From: Trypanosoma brucei gambiense DAL972
Lineage: Eukaryota > Euglenozoa > Kinetoplastea > Trypanosomatida > Trypanosomatidae
Length of the DNA stretch: 64,000 bases
Direction of reading: 5' to 3'
Assembly (NCBI RefSeq): GCF_000210295.1
Contig: NC_026741.1
Coordinates: forward strand, 1,240,001 to 1,304,000
Under the pieces are notes generated by a model. The model ran no database searches. It was not told the origin of the DNA and saw only the letters and a program-made list of their open reading frames with translations. A program made the position numbers and the translations under genes. This document shows positions 40,142-49,526 of this stretch, piece by piece; positions within the stretch are counted from its first letter, which is position 1, and the number at the start of each line of letters is the position of its first letter.

Positions 40142-40878
40142 AGTCAGTTTAATTACCTGTATCAACGACAAACGAAACATTGCTAGGAACTGAAGTCCGT
40201 AAGCTACTTGCTACAACCCGTCCATTAAGCGAGAGGGAAGGAAAGCTAAGGAAAAGTCGGCCCGACCAAACTCATTCGTCGGAGTGAGTGAGGGCAGAAG
40301 TTTAAGGGCTGTGTTTAATACACAGTACAACACAATACGATAGAAGGAGATTTCAGCAGTACTGAAGGTACAAAGAGTTGAAAAACAAAAGCGGAGGTTA
40401 AATATAATTACGACTATATCCGATAATAATATTGAAGAAAGGGGAATTACGTGCGCAGAAGAGCGCCTAAGGTGAAAAAGCGAAGAGTACTTTTGGAAAG
40501 CAGCGGGATAACATACCTATTTGCATCCACAAGTATTAAAAACAGTGGTAAATAACACAATCGGTACTTGAAAAGCAAAAGCAAACAAAGAAAGAAACAA
40601 ACAAACAACCTTCCTTGCGTCAGGGCAGCACTGAGGCGCTATTATCATAAAGCGCGTGGTGGAGGCAGCGAGGTGTAAGTTGGGTGTTAAGAGAAGGAGA
40701 AGTAGTCTTCCTGAAAAACGAAAGCAACGTATAGAACTGAGGATAGAGAGTGAGTGAAAGTGATCCAAGGGTGAAAAAAGGTGGTGAGAAATCATTTTAG
40801 GGTTGGGGAAAGATACTAATAGAGAGCTAAGGCGGATTGTAAAAAAAGGAAGTTTTGTTTTTTAAAAACTTTTAGCGC
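40079..40878 (+). promoter_or_regulatory. Probable long 5' leader of the OTU gene, purine-rich and ATG-free
   Basis: The 800 bases between the AG at 40077-40078 and the start codon contain no ATG in any frame. From about 40200 the strand switches from the T-rich character of spacers to an A/G-rich one (many GAAAG, AACAAA and GAGAG stretches). Absence of upstream ATGs is what a scanned leader would show; exclusive use of this distant acceptor is inference. Confidence 0.5.
40109..40138. repeat. TA dinucleotide microsatellite, 15 units
   Basis: Uninterrupted TA repeats directly downstream of the candidate acceptor of the OTU gene, inside the presumed leader. Confidence 0.9.
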
Positions 40879-43119
40879 ATGGGTGCCTGTGTTTCAGATG
40901 GAAGCAAGCAGAAGCCCGACTTCGTAAATGTAGGTGGCCAGAGTGGTCCCTTTGCGCCAGTGACGGATCATATAGTGGGGAACACCAACGGTCCTGCAAC
41001 AGTGCCGCAGGTGAACAAAAAGTCTGCACCGACGGTGAAGGAACCCACTCTTCCGAGGATTAGGGTTTTTACGGAGGTGGATGATTCTGAGGCCAACAAT
41101 ATCGACCTCGTCCCTGGTAGCGGTTGCAGTGTTGTGAAGGGCAAGTACCGAATGACACCCATAGTAGCATTCAAACCTTTCGCCGCTAGGCGCTTGCGGG
41201 AGCGAGCTGTCAAGGTAATTCGAGGCAGTTACTACTCTGAAGAGGCCCATGAGGAGCAACCGCAAGCATGTGCGGTGACAAGTTGCCCATTTGGCGATGA
41301 GGAAAAGGAGGGTGCGAGCGGTACCAAAAAATGCAACCAACCGGAGTTTTCATTCGCTCTGGATACGTCGACTGATACGGAAGAGGGGCTTTCGTCTGGC
41401 TGCGACACAAGTGCTTCACCGCGCGACCGGTCTTTGGCAATGTGTGGTGGAGAGAAGGGATGCAGGAACGAGCCGGCTGATGAGTGCACACCAAACAGGA
41501 GAGGCTCCCTGCCCAGTGGAGTGGGTGGTGACGGCCCACAGTCACATAAGAAGGGAATAGATGTTGTTGATAAGTTAAATACCCCTGGAACTGCCCGGTC
41601 AGTCAATGGGATAACTACAGAGCCGAAGTCCACACCACGATTGAGCCGCGAGGACTTGATTCTTCTTGGTTCAAAACGCTTGAAAAAGCGTGTGGAAGAA
41701 CTGCGGCTGATTGAGCACCAAATGAAGGATGACGGTAATTGTCAATTTCGTGCAATCTCACATCAAATATTTGGCTCTCAGGAGTACCATGAGCTTGTTC
41801 GGGTGCACGTGGTGACGTACATGAAGAGCGTTCGGGATTCGTTCGATTGCTTCCTCGGGACTACTGAGGACGCCGATCACTATTATGCCGATATGCTCAA
41901 GAATGGGACATGGGGTGACGAGCTCACACTACGCGCTGCAAGTGATAGCCTTTTCATCAATATTCACATCCTTTCGTCGGAAGAGCAAAACTATTATATT
42001 ACTTATAACCCTAGCCCAGATGCACCCACTCCCCCGGCATTTTTAGTTGACGTTGCAACGATGCGGCAGGATCGACAAGAGGCTTTCTCGACTTCAGTAG
42101 CTTCGGTTTGTGCCTCACCTTCTCTCAGTGCACGTGGTAGCTGGAATGGAGGCGGTGGAAAAAAATCTCTGGCTACACCGCGGGGCCCTGTGGATCAACT
42201 TGGCTTGGCAGGGATAAATAGGAACTTTCGACCTATCCACGAGGAGGTTAACGTTGTTGAGCTACAGCGGGAGGTACAGCGCAAACTGGCTGCAAGTACA
42301 ATTCGGAATACCACTTTGCCGGTACCCGAACCCCTGTTACCTTTCAAGGCTGTTATTGAGCAGAATGTAGTGGTTCCACCAACAGCGGCACCGCAGCCGA
42401 AGCCAACTTTTGTTGACGCGCCGAAGAGCCCTGTGAAAACTGTCAGGATTGAATTGTCGCCGCGCGAGGTGTCTTTTAATGCAAAAAATACAAGCGTGAT
42501 CTTCGTGTGTGCAAGGAAGAAGCCCCGACGGAAACGGACGAGCCGAGGCAGGTCGAAGACTCGCGGCGGCAGAATAGTTGGTCTTCCAAAGAGGCACCCA
42601 ATAATGAGACCAATTTCCTTTTCCTCGTCACCAATAACGGCACGGAGAAGGCCAAGGTGTAGGTCGGCGTTAGTGCGAAATCTTTCGCCAAGGCGAAGCA
42701 AAAAGTTGCGCTCCAAGTCGAGTGCGATGCCAGCGTCTCTTCAGCTCCCTCCTTTCGCTTCTCCGTCTGAGAGTCCCGTTAATCCCCGTCTCTCTTCTCC
42801 TGAACCCGCTCCCGTCATCGAGTTACCAGGTACCGCAAGCTTTATTTTAGTTTCTCCACGGTCATCTGATAGCGATATGGTGAAGCGTCTGTCACTGGGA
42901 AGCGCGTCTGTGCCGCACTCCAGCCCGCCACCGCGTTCAGCCGTTTGTGAAGGAAGTGCCTCACCGAAGGTAAGTGTTAGTCCATCTGAGAAGGAGGAGT
43001 TGGAGTCGTGTTTTTTGTCGGAGGCTCCCAATGCGCCCATTGATATTTTTCTTTCATACCTCTCCCCTGTTCATTACAACGCGCTGAGCGTGGATACAAT
43101 CTCGAGACCTGTTGAATAA
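40879..43119 (+). CDS. OTU-family cysteine protease, acylated-type N-terminus, split catalytic domain
   Basis: 746 residues. The N-terminus MGACVSDG fits the N-myristoylation motif (Gly2, Ser6), with Cys4 placed for palmitoylation. Residues about 265-385 are an OTU domain first part: KDDGNCQFRAISHQIFG with Asp285 and nucleophile Cys288, then GTWGDELTLRAASD and INIHILSSEEQNYYITYNP. The closing strand and catalytic His, IDIFLSYLSPVHYNALS with His732, occur only 15 residues before the C-terminus. Between them lie about 336 residues of Ser/Pro/Arg-rich sequence with a strongly basic block (KKPRRKRTSRGRSK, RRRPRCRS). OTU enzymes remove ubiquitin; the split arrangement could be a regulatory insertion. 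Activity and substrate are inferred from the family. Membrane attachment is inferred from the motif. Confidence 0.85.
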   Translation: MGACVSDGSKQKPDFVNVGGQSGPFAPVTDHIVGNTNGPATVPQVNKKSAPTVKEPTLPRIRVFTEVDDSEANNIDLVPGSGCSVVKGKYRMTPIVAFKPFAARRLRERAVKVIRGSYYSEEAHEEQPQACAVTSCPFGDEEKEGASGTKKCNQPEFSFALDTSTDTEEGLSSGCDTSASPRDRSLAMCGGEKGCRNEPADECTPNRRGSLPSGVGGDGPQSHKKGIDVVDKLNTPGTARSVNGITTEPKSTPRLSREDLILLGSKRLKKRVEELRLIEHQMKDDGNCQFRAISHQIFGSQEYHELVRVHVVTYMKSVRDSFDCFLGTTEDADHYYADMLKNGTWGDELTLRAASDSLFINIHILSSEEQNYYITYNPSPDAPTPPAFLVDVATMRQDRQEAFSTSVASVCASPSLSARGSWNGGGGKKSLATPRGPVDQLGLAGINRNFRPIHEEVNVVELQREVQRKLAASTIRNTTLPVPEPLLPFKAVIEQNVVVPPTAAPQPKPTFVDAPKSPVKTVRIELSPREVSFNAKNTSVIFVCARKKPRRKRTSRGRSKTRGGRIVGLPKRHPIMRPISFSSSPITARRRPRCRSALVRNLSPRRSKKLRSKSSAMPASLQLPPFASPSESPVNPRLSSPEPAPVIELPGTASFILVSPRSSDSDMVKRLSLGSASVPHSSPPPRSAVCEGSASPKVSVSPSEKEELESCFLSEAPNAPIDIFLSYLSPVHYNALSVDTISRPVE

Positions 43120-44983
43120 AGGCGCTGAAGAGCGGTGAGCTGAGAGAAAAGGAGTGCACACACATTTATATGCCTATGTTCCCCTTACGATTGTTGCTCG
43201 TGTGTGTACTCGTGTACCCCCATTCCAGTGCACGTAATTTTTTTGTTTTTAAAATTCTATTCCTGTTTTTTTCTTGCTGTTTTTACCCCTTCGTTTCCTT
43301 TTCTGAATTGAGTGCCCCGGTCGTTGGTTCCGTACCATATGGAAGTCCAGGCCGTGACACATTTGTTGGGTTTGACCTCACCACTATCCTTTTCATTCGT
43401 CATTCGTTTGTTCGGTCCATGAGTTTTCGCTGCCTTCTCTCCTTATTCTTCCCCCTTTTATCTTCTTTTTCCGTTTCTTACTATTATTGTTACTTATCAT
43501 TATTATTTCTGCCATATTGATTCGTCTTGTTTCCTCCCCTCCTCGGTAATTGGTAGCGGGGATCGGGGGTGGGGAAGGAAGTGTATATAATTCATGGGAC
43601 CGGATGGTGAGGAAAAGAAAAGAAGGGGAGAGAAATCCGTGTACTTATCCGTACAGTTGGAAAAGGGGTATGTGCTGAGTTGAACCTTGTTTCTTTTTTT
43701 CTTTTTTTTGTTTTCGAAACGAAGTGTGGATGTGTGTTGGTTTGGTCGCGAGAACGGGATGCATGGACCGCCTTATTGTTATTGTTATTATTCTCCCACT
43801 CGCTCTTTGCATATATATGTATATATATATATATATATGAGCGCACATGTATTTTGCTTGAATGTAAATAAAAATATGTCAACATGCCGACGGCACAGTG
43901 CCATCACTGGAATAACTTCTGCCAGATGCGTGTGACGGTGGCTTTGCGCCGCGAGGAAAATATGAGGAAAGTAACGTTGCCGGTATGAGGGGCGATATAC
44001 AACATGTTTAACAGCAACACGAAGGACGAATCTGTTGAATGTGAATTTACTGCTTTAAGGTATTTTAATGGACGCATCCGTGGCGTGTGCTACTTCCTCT
44101 CGTTTTGCCTTTGGAAACTGCTTCCAGGAAAAATGGTGTGCATACGTACCCCGCTAACCGTATATAAGCAACAAATGTATTTTCTCTGATGTGTGCGGCT
44201 GCGTACACGTGAACACGAAGCTCTGTTTTCATTACCATTTTTTTCCCCTTTTCCCCTTTCCACTTTTTTTGATTTTTGTTTTTTACTAATTATGTTACCC
44301 GGCGTTATGCCTATGTTTTCTTTCGTTTTTAGCTTTTTTCTCCTGATTCCGCGTTGTGCTGCTTTTCTCACACTCCTGCTCAATAGTAACATTGCTCAGT
44401 TGAAGTGTGTGGCCTCGCAGCTGGCGACAGTCATGTTACCCCTTCTGGTTACTTCGGTTTTTTTTTTCTTGTACGTCCCCTTCATCATTCTTTTATCACC
44501 ATTTCTTTTCTGTCTTTTTTGTTTTGCCCCCATTTATGAGGGACTAAAAAAAAAACGATGTGATACTTTTGTGTGAGTTACACGTATTGCTTAACTTGGT
44601 TCCTTTCACCATTGACATGGTTACTGTTGCTGCGTGCGCTGGTGTTGCCAAAACTGTTTAAAAATTATTAAAACTGTGGCTGAGCGTACCGGTTGGGTGC
44701 AGGGGGAAGAGAGTTTCCGGCCGTTTGTAATGCAGGAGTGGTTCGAGTATGTATTGACACATACAAAAATGTTGGGCAGACATAAAGAGCTACAAATGAG
44801 CGTATCTGCTGAAAAATTACTTTCCTCACTCCCATGTTTAATCCTTTTCGTAATTAAATAAGCGCGCCCGCACAGGTACGACCACACACCGGTGAAGGAG
44901 GAAAAAACGACAACAACAACATCATTATCATTATCATTATCATTAGTATCAAAGAGGAGGAAGCAGAAGAAGCTACCGCGGCG
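43120..44983. other. Spacer with microsatellites, no gene supported
   Basis: 1.9 kb, strongly T-rich on the + strand. It holds a TA-rich tract at 43811-43838 and, near 44923-44944, about four copies of a TCATTA hexamer in the leader of ARL6. An AG at 44861-44862 after a pyrimidine-rich stretch is a candidate acceptor for ARL6, leaving an ATG-free leader of about 120 nt. The 127-codon hydrophobic frame at 44193-44576 starts at a non-ATG codon and reflects T-richness. Confidence 0.5.
43811..43838. repeat. TA-rich microsatellite
   Basis: AT dinucleotides interrupted once by GT at 43819-43820, in the spacer downstream of the OTU gene. Confidence 0.85.
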
Positions 44984-45553
44984 ATGGGACAATCCAAAAC
45001 GAAGCTGCAAGTCGTCATGTGTGGGCTAGACAACAGTGGGAAAACTACAATTATTAACCAAGTGAAACCAGCACAGTCATCTAGCAAGCATATCACTGCC
45101 ACTGTAGGATACAATGTTGAAACTTTCGAAAAGGGTCGTGTGGCCTTCACCGTCTTTGACATGGGTGGTGCGAAGAAGTTCCGCGGGTTGTGGGAGACAT
45201 ACTACGACAATATTGATGCGGTCATATTTGTTGTAGATAGCAGCGACCACTTGCGGCTTTGCGTAGTGAAGTCGGAGATTCAGGCCATGCTCAAGCACGA
45301 GGACATCAGACGTGAGCTACCGGGTGGCGGTCGGGTGCCGTTTCTATTTTTTGCCAATAAAATGGATGCTGCCGGTGCCAAAACGGCCGCGGAACTTGTG
45401 GAAATTTTGGATCTTACGACTCTGATGGGGGACCATCCGTTTGTTATATTTGCCTCGAATGGACTGAAAGGAACAGGTGTGCACGAAGGTTTCAGTTGGC
45501 TTCAGGAGACTGCGTCGCGACAGAGTGGCAAAGCTGGGACGAAGAGGGGCTGA
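44984..45553 (+). CDS. ARL6: ARL6 (BBS3) small GTPase
   Basis: 189 residues. The N-terminus MGQSKTK fits N-myristoylation (Gly2, Thr6). The P-loop is GLDNSGKT (14-21), followed by INQVKP, switch I ATVGYN (Thr40), FTVFDMGG (switch II, Asp59), VDSSDHLRL, NKMD and a FASNGLKGTGVHEGFSWLQ end; this set and spacing identify ARL6 rather than ARF1 or ARL1. ARL6-GTP recruits the BBSome coat to membranes at the base of the flagellum. An oddity is that the residue after Gly-Gly in switch II is Ala63, where ARF-family proteins carry the Gln that positions the hydrolytic water. From memory, T. brucei ARL6 is encoded on chromosome 8 near RPA1, which supports the identification. Confidence 0.92.
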   Translation: MGQSKTKLQVVMCGLDNSGKTTIINQVKPAQSSSKHITATVGYNVETFEKGRVAFTVFDMGGAKKFRGLWETYYDNIDAVIFVVDSSDHLRLCVVKSEIQAMLKHEDIRRELPGGGRVPFLFFANKMDAAGAKTAAELVEILDLTTLMGDHPFVIFASNGLKGTGVHEGFSWLQETASRQSGKAGTKRG

Positions 45554-46517
45554 AAGCACAGCCACCGTTGGTAACCATTTCCTTTGCTCTTTTTTTTTGT
45601 TGATGTTGTTAACACTGCTGCCGCAGATTCTGTATACACGACCATTAGTTCAGCGGCAACTGTGGGTTTAATAGCTGCATGTGGATCAGGGTACTAGTGA
45701 TTTTTTGGCGTGGGGGGGAAGGAGTGGACCTTTGTTGGTGTTTTTTTTTTTTAGGGGTGAAAAGTATTTTACTCACTCAAGCACCTAAACTTCGCTGCGG
45801 TAGTCCGTGCTGTGAGCAGGTCCTTTGACACATGCCCCGCCTTTCACACAACATCATTTCTGCTTATTTGTGCACGGGTTCTCTCTTCTTCAACCTCGCC
45901 TCGTGTAGGGCTCCGTCATCCAAACTGTAGAAGGAATGTCAAATGTGTTCCCATGGGCACGTGTAGTATATGCATCACAGAAAAGTTTGTACTACTTTGG
46001 CTCTTTTTTGATTTGTCCTTCACTCCTTCAGCCGTGGGGATAGGTCACTTTCACGTACCGGATCTCATGATTCTGCTTTTTTTTCCTTTTTCAATTTGAT
46101 GACGTTGTAGCGATGGTCCTTCAAACGCTTTCACTTTGTGCCTTTTTAAGCCTTGACTGCTTGGAAGGCAGAAGTGTAAAGAGTAATATCGGCAGCAGAT
46201 GCGGCTACTGAGGTTGACTATCCCCGTATTTCTGGTTAGGGTTTACAAGCTGGGGGCCTTAATCTCATTGTCACTCGCTTGTTTCTTTTGTAGTGTGACG
46301 GCTTGGTGATTTCATGTTCGTTCCTCCTCCCCCTTCCCCAATCTGTCTTCAATGCGACCCCCGTTTTTTATCGCAACTGTTTGAGTCACGACCCTCTTCT
46401 TGATAACATGGCGCACCCTTCTGTGCCTCACATCAGCTGTTAAGATGGACCTTTTGCCTGCATGTAAATTATCACCTCTCTAAAGGACTCGAAACCTCGC
46501 AAGAGTAGAAGGGGGTT
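45554..46517. other. Spacer
   Basis: About 960 bases; T run at 45741-45752. No gene visible. Short frames on both strands lack ATG starts or motifs. Confidence 0.5.
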
Positions 46518-46910
46518 ATGACGGAGGCGCAAATGGATAAGAGCAGCAAAAACTCCAACGGCAACAACACGCATCGTTCACCGGCGCAGGAGCAAGGACA
46601 GAAGCAGCGAGGCCGACTTCAAAGGAAGGCTCAGGAGGCCGCCCCCAAAGTTTCAGAGGAGAAGCCCCATCCGTTTATTGGCCAGGAACTTCGTGTCGTG
46701 CTTGAAGATCAACGTGTTATTGTGGGAACACTCATTGCCTACTTGGGTCTCGGGGATTTGCTTTTGCAGGACGCCTTGGAAGAGCGCCGTTACGCTGATG
46801 GGGAATTGAACCACCGGCAACTTCGTTTGATAGCAATACCTTTCAAGCACGTGACGGCGATGCACCGGCGGCGCCCGGGAAATACTCCCATCGCGCAGGT
46901 CGGGGCTTGA
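46518..46910 (+). CDS. Sm-like (LSM) domain protein, NAA38-like
   Basis: 130 residues. The first 50 are Gln/Asn/Lys/Arg-rich and likely disordered. Residues about 53-120 form an Sm fold: FIGQELRVVLEDQRVIVGTL (Sm1 pattern, with the DxR turn), LLLQDALEERRY, and RQLRLIAIPFKHVTAMHRR (Sm2 region, where 'VPGxHI' is usual in NAA38/LSMD1). The loop lacks the canonical RNA-binding DxxMN and RG motifs, which points to the NatC N-acetyltransferase auxiliary subunit NAA38 rather than an RNA-ring LSm. The exact assignment within LSM proteins is uncertain. Confidence 0.7.
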   Translation: MTEAQMDKSSKNSNGNNTHRSPAQEQGQKQRGRLQRKAQEAAPKVSEEKPHPFIGQELRVVLEDQRVIVGTLIAYLGLGDLLLQDALEERRYADGELNHRQLRLIAIPFKHVTAMHRRRPGNTPIAQVGA

Positions 46911-47738
46911 GGTATTGGATGGGAACAGTTGTCCATAAAAGTTGCAGGAAGAGGAAAAACAGTGCTCTAAGGGAACCGGATGGCACAAAAGGCAAAAAAA
47001 GAAGTAACGAAAAAAAAAGCAAGCTAAATAGGCGGGTATTTGAAGTGTGGATGGACCGTACGTGTATGTGCGTTTTTTTTTCGTTCGTTATGGCGAGCGG
47101 GTGAGAAGACATTAACGCCAGGTGGCATTTTGTGAACGGGATTGGGGTGGATGGGAGTGTTCGTGCGTTTGTGGAGCGGCAGGTGGCAAACCGTACAGCT
47201 GATTAAGCGCGGATCGTCAAGAAAGGGCGAAAAATTGTGTACCCCTGCGGTCCAACTCGGCTTCCACCACCGCAAGGCCTCTGTTATTGAGTAGCTGCAG
47301 TTTTTGAAAAGAAGTAATTTAACGAAAACGATGTGGAAGCGGGTGACCCGTGAAAGAAGGGAAGGGAAAGGGTGGTGGTGGTGACTTTATGCTGTTTGTT
47401 CCGATGTAGCTGCGTCCCACAGCCTTCACTCCCTGCTTTTCCCTCTTCATTCTCATTTTCTTCCGGAGCATTATTGCGTACCCGCTCATGCGCTGAAGGA
47501 AGTGCTCCGGTGTCCGTGTGCTTCTGTTTGCAGCGACTGACGTCAACAGGAGCGAAGGAAGTGTGAACATTTTCGCCCCCTTGATTTGTAATGTGTATGA
47601 GTGTCAGCACAATGTTGGGTGAAGGGGGAAAACAAATTCTGCACCACAACTACCACTATATTTCTCTCCGCGTGGCGAAAAGGAAGTTCAAGAAACGAAG
47701 TGTCAGTAGCGATAATTGCGGTGACACGGGTGGCGGAA
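46911..47738. other. Spacer
   Basis: About 830 bases. The pyrimidine-rich stretch at 47425-47464 followed by AG at 47467-47468 is a candidate acceptor for the amidase gene. No separate gene seen. Confidence 0.45.
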
Positions 47739-49526
47739 ATGCTTACCCTGGCTATCATATGTGTCAGCTCCGCGGCAGTTGCCGCTGCTTGTGCAGTTTG
47801 GTGGTTCCTTGGCACAATTCCCCTTGCCGCACTGCTCGTTTTGTATGCTTGCATGGCAAACCAGCTCTTCAGGGCGTGTCTTATGTCGGGCCCGAAGACA
47901 TCACGCCAGGTACCACCAACGCCCATTGCGCCCTGCCAACGTCTCTCGGCTGTGCAACTCAGCAAGGCTTACAGGGAGGGTGTGTTGAGTTGCGAAGAGG
48001 TGACGCGCACATATATTGAGCATATTAAACGTGTTAACCCTTATATTAACGCTATGGTTTTTGAGTGTTTTGACGAAGCCATTGCCGCCGCAGTGCAAGC
48101 TGACAAGGTTTGGGCCAAATGGCGTGCTAACCGCGGTAATGCGGAACCAAGTTGGCTTTTGGGAGTCCCGTGTACCATCAAAGAATCGATGTCAGTCACC
48201 GGTTGTCCGAACGCCAGCGGACTGCCACAGAGGCGTCACATCATCTCACGCATGGATAGCCCAGTAGTGAAGAACTTCCGTGACGCCGGCGCTGTTATTC
48301 TTGGCGTAACAAACACGAGTGAACTCTGCATGTGGTACGAGAGCTCTAACTACGTCTATGGTATATCATGCAATCCATACGACACCAGGTGCATTGTGGG
48401 TGGAAGCAGCGGCGGAGAGGGAGCCTCCGCCGGTGCCGTGTTCTCAACCTTCAGTTTGGGAAGTGATATCGGGGGCTCTATACGTATGCCAGCATTCTTC
48501 AATGGTGTCTTTGGCCACAAGGCGAGTCCACACTACATATCTAACCGGGGGCAACATCCCGCTCCAGTTGCGTCTACGAATCACTACATGTCCACAGGGC
48601 CCATTAGCCGCTTCGCCGAAGATCTTGAGCCGCTTTGTCGGGTGGCCGCCCGCGGTGGGTTTCTTGAGGATGAAAAGAAGTTTCCACCGCGCCCACCACT
48701 TCGGCGGCTCCCCTGCATTGACGCGAGGAAGTCACTGCGGGTCTTTATCCTGGAAGACTTTGGCACCGTTTTGGCCCGTACTTCGACGACTCAACTTGAG
48801 ATTGTGAGGGAAGTGGGGCAGTATTTGGAGGAGCAATTCGGTGCCTTGGTGACATATGTGAACTTGCATACATGGAAGTGTTCTGGCGGAGGGGAGATAT
48901 TGAAAGTGTTTAAGCCATTTTCGAAGAGTCTACGTTTGTGGTTGGGGGCTATGAGTAACGACAAGGAAGAGGTGGTGTTTACAGATCTCATGGCAGAAGG
49001 TATGACCAGCTTCAGCCCATTGAAGGAAATATTTCTGTGGGTGATAGGACGTTCTCAGCACACACTTCCAGCCTTGAGCCTCACTGTGGTCGATGCAGTT
49101 CTGCAACATTTCCCAAAGTGGGGGCCTATGGGTACGGCAAATGATACCGTGCGGGAATTCAAGAAGTCTCTGGAGGAGTTGCTGAACGGTGATGGTGTCA
49201 TCATTTCCCCAACGTTTCCCCGTGCCGCGCCGCGTCACCACCGGCCCATCTTTTCACCTTTCGACTTTCAGTACACCGCAGCCTTTAATGTGCTTCGGAT
49301 GCCGGTGACATGTGTTCCCATTTGGCAAAAGGAGCTTCGTGGTGACATGAGGGTTCCAACAGTAGAGGAGGCAAAAGAACTTACCGCTTCCGTGGACTAC
49401 CACCTGCCGAAGGGAGTTCAAATCGCGTCCCGGGAAGGCAATGACGAACTGAGCCTCGCTGTGGCTCAGGTACTTGAGACTGCTTTCGGCGGCTATAAGT
49501 ACCCTGGCTGGGCTATTCTCGAGTAA
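47739..49526 (+). CDS. Amidase-signature hydrolase, FAAH-type, membrane-anchored
   Basis: 595 residues from the ATG at 47739; upstream in-frame sequence to 47601 has no ATG. The N-terminus is a hydrophobic anchor (MLTLAIICVSSAAVAAACAV onward to about residue 40). The amidase signature is intact: Lys148 in GVPCTIKES, Ser223 in GGSSGGEGA and nucleophile Ser247 in GSDIGGSIRMP. The Lys-Ser-Ser spacing (75 and 24 residues) equals that of fatty-acid amide hydrolase (Lys142, Ser217, Ser241). FAAH enzymes cleave fatty-acid amides at membranes; the substrate here is not known. Downstream conserved amidase features include NGVFGHKASPHYISNRG and a C-terminal FNVLRMPVTCVP segment. Confidence 0.88.
   Translation: MLTLAIICVSSAAVAAACAVWWFLGTIPLAALLVLYACMANQLFRACLMSGPKTSRQVPPTPIAPCQRLSAVQLSKAYREGVLSCEEVTRTYIEHIKRVNPYINAMVFECFDEAIAAAVQADKVWAKWRANRGNAEPSWLLGVPCTIKESMSVTGCPNASGLPQRRHIISRMDSPVVKNFRDAGAVILGVTNTSELCMWYESSNYVYGISCNPYDTRCIVGGSSGGEGASAGAVFSTFSLGSDIGGSIRMPAFFNGVFGHKASPHYISNRGQHPAPVASTNHYMSTGPISRFAEDLEPLCRVAARGGFLEDEKKFPPRPPLRRLPCIDARKSLRVFILEDFGTVLARTSTTQLEIVREVGQYLEEQFGALVTYVNLHTWKCSGGGEILKVFKPFSKSLRLWLGAMSNDKEEVVFTDLMAEGMTSFSPLKEIFLWVIGRSQHTLPALSLTVVDAVLQHFPKWGPMGTANDTVREFKKSLEELLNGDGVIISPTFPRAAPRHHRPIFSPFDFQYTAAFNVLRMPVTCVPIWQKELRGDMRVPTVEEAKELTASVDYHLPKGVQIASREGNDELSLAVAQVLETAFGGYKYPGWAILE

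Noticed and set aside
44193..44576. 127-codon hydrophobic frame resembling a membrane protein
   Set aside because: GTG start, T-rich spacer, Phe/Leu-rich composition typical of translated polypyrimidine tracts.
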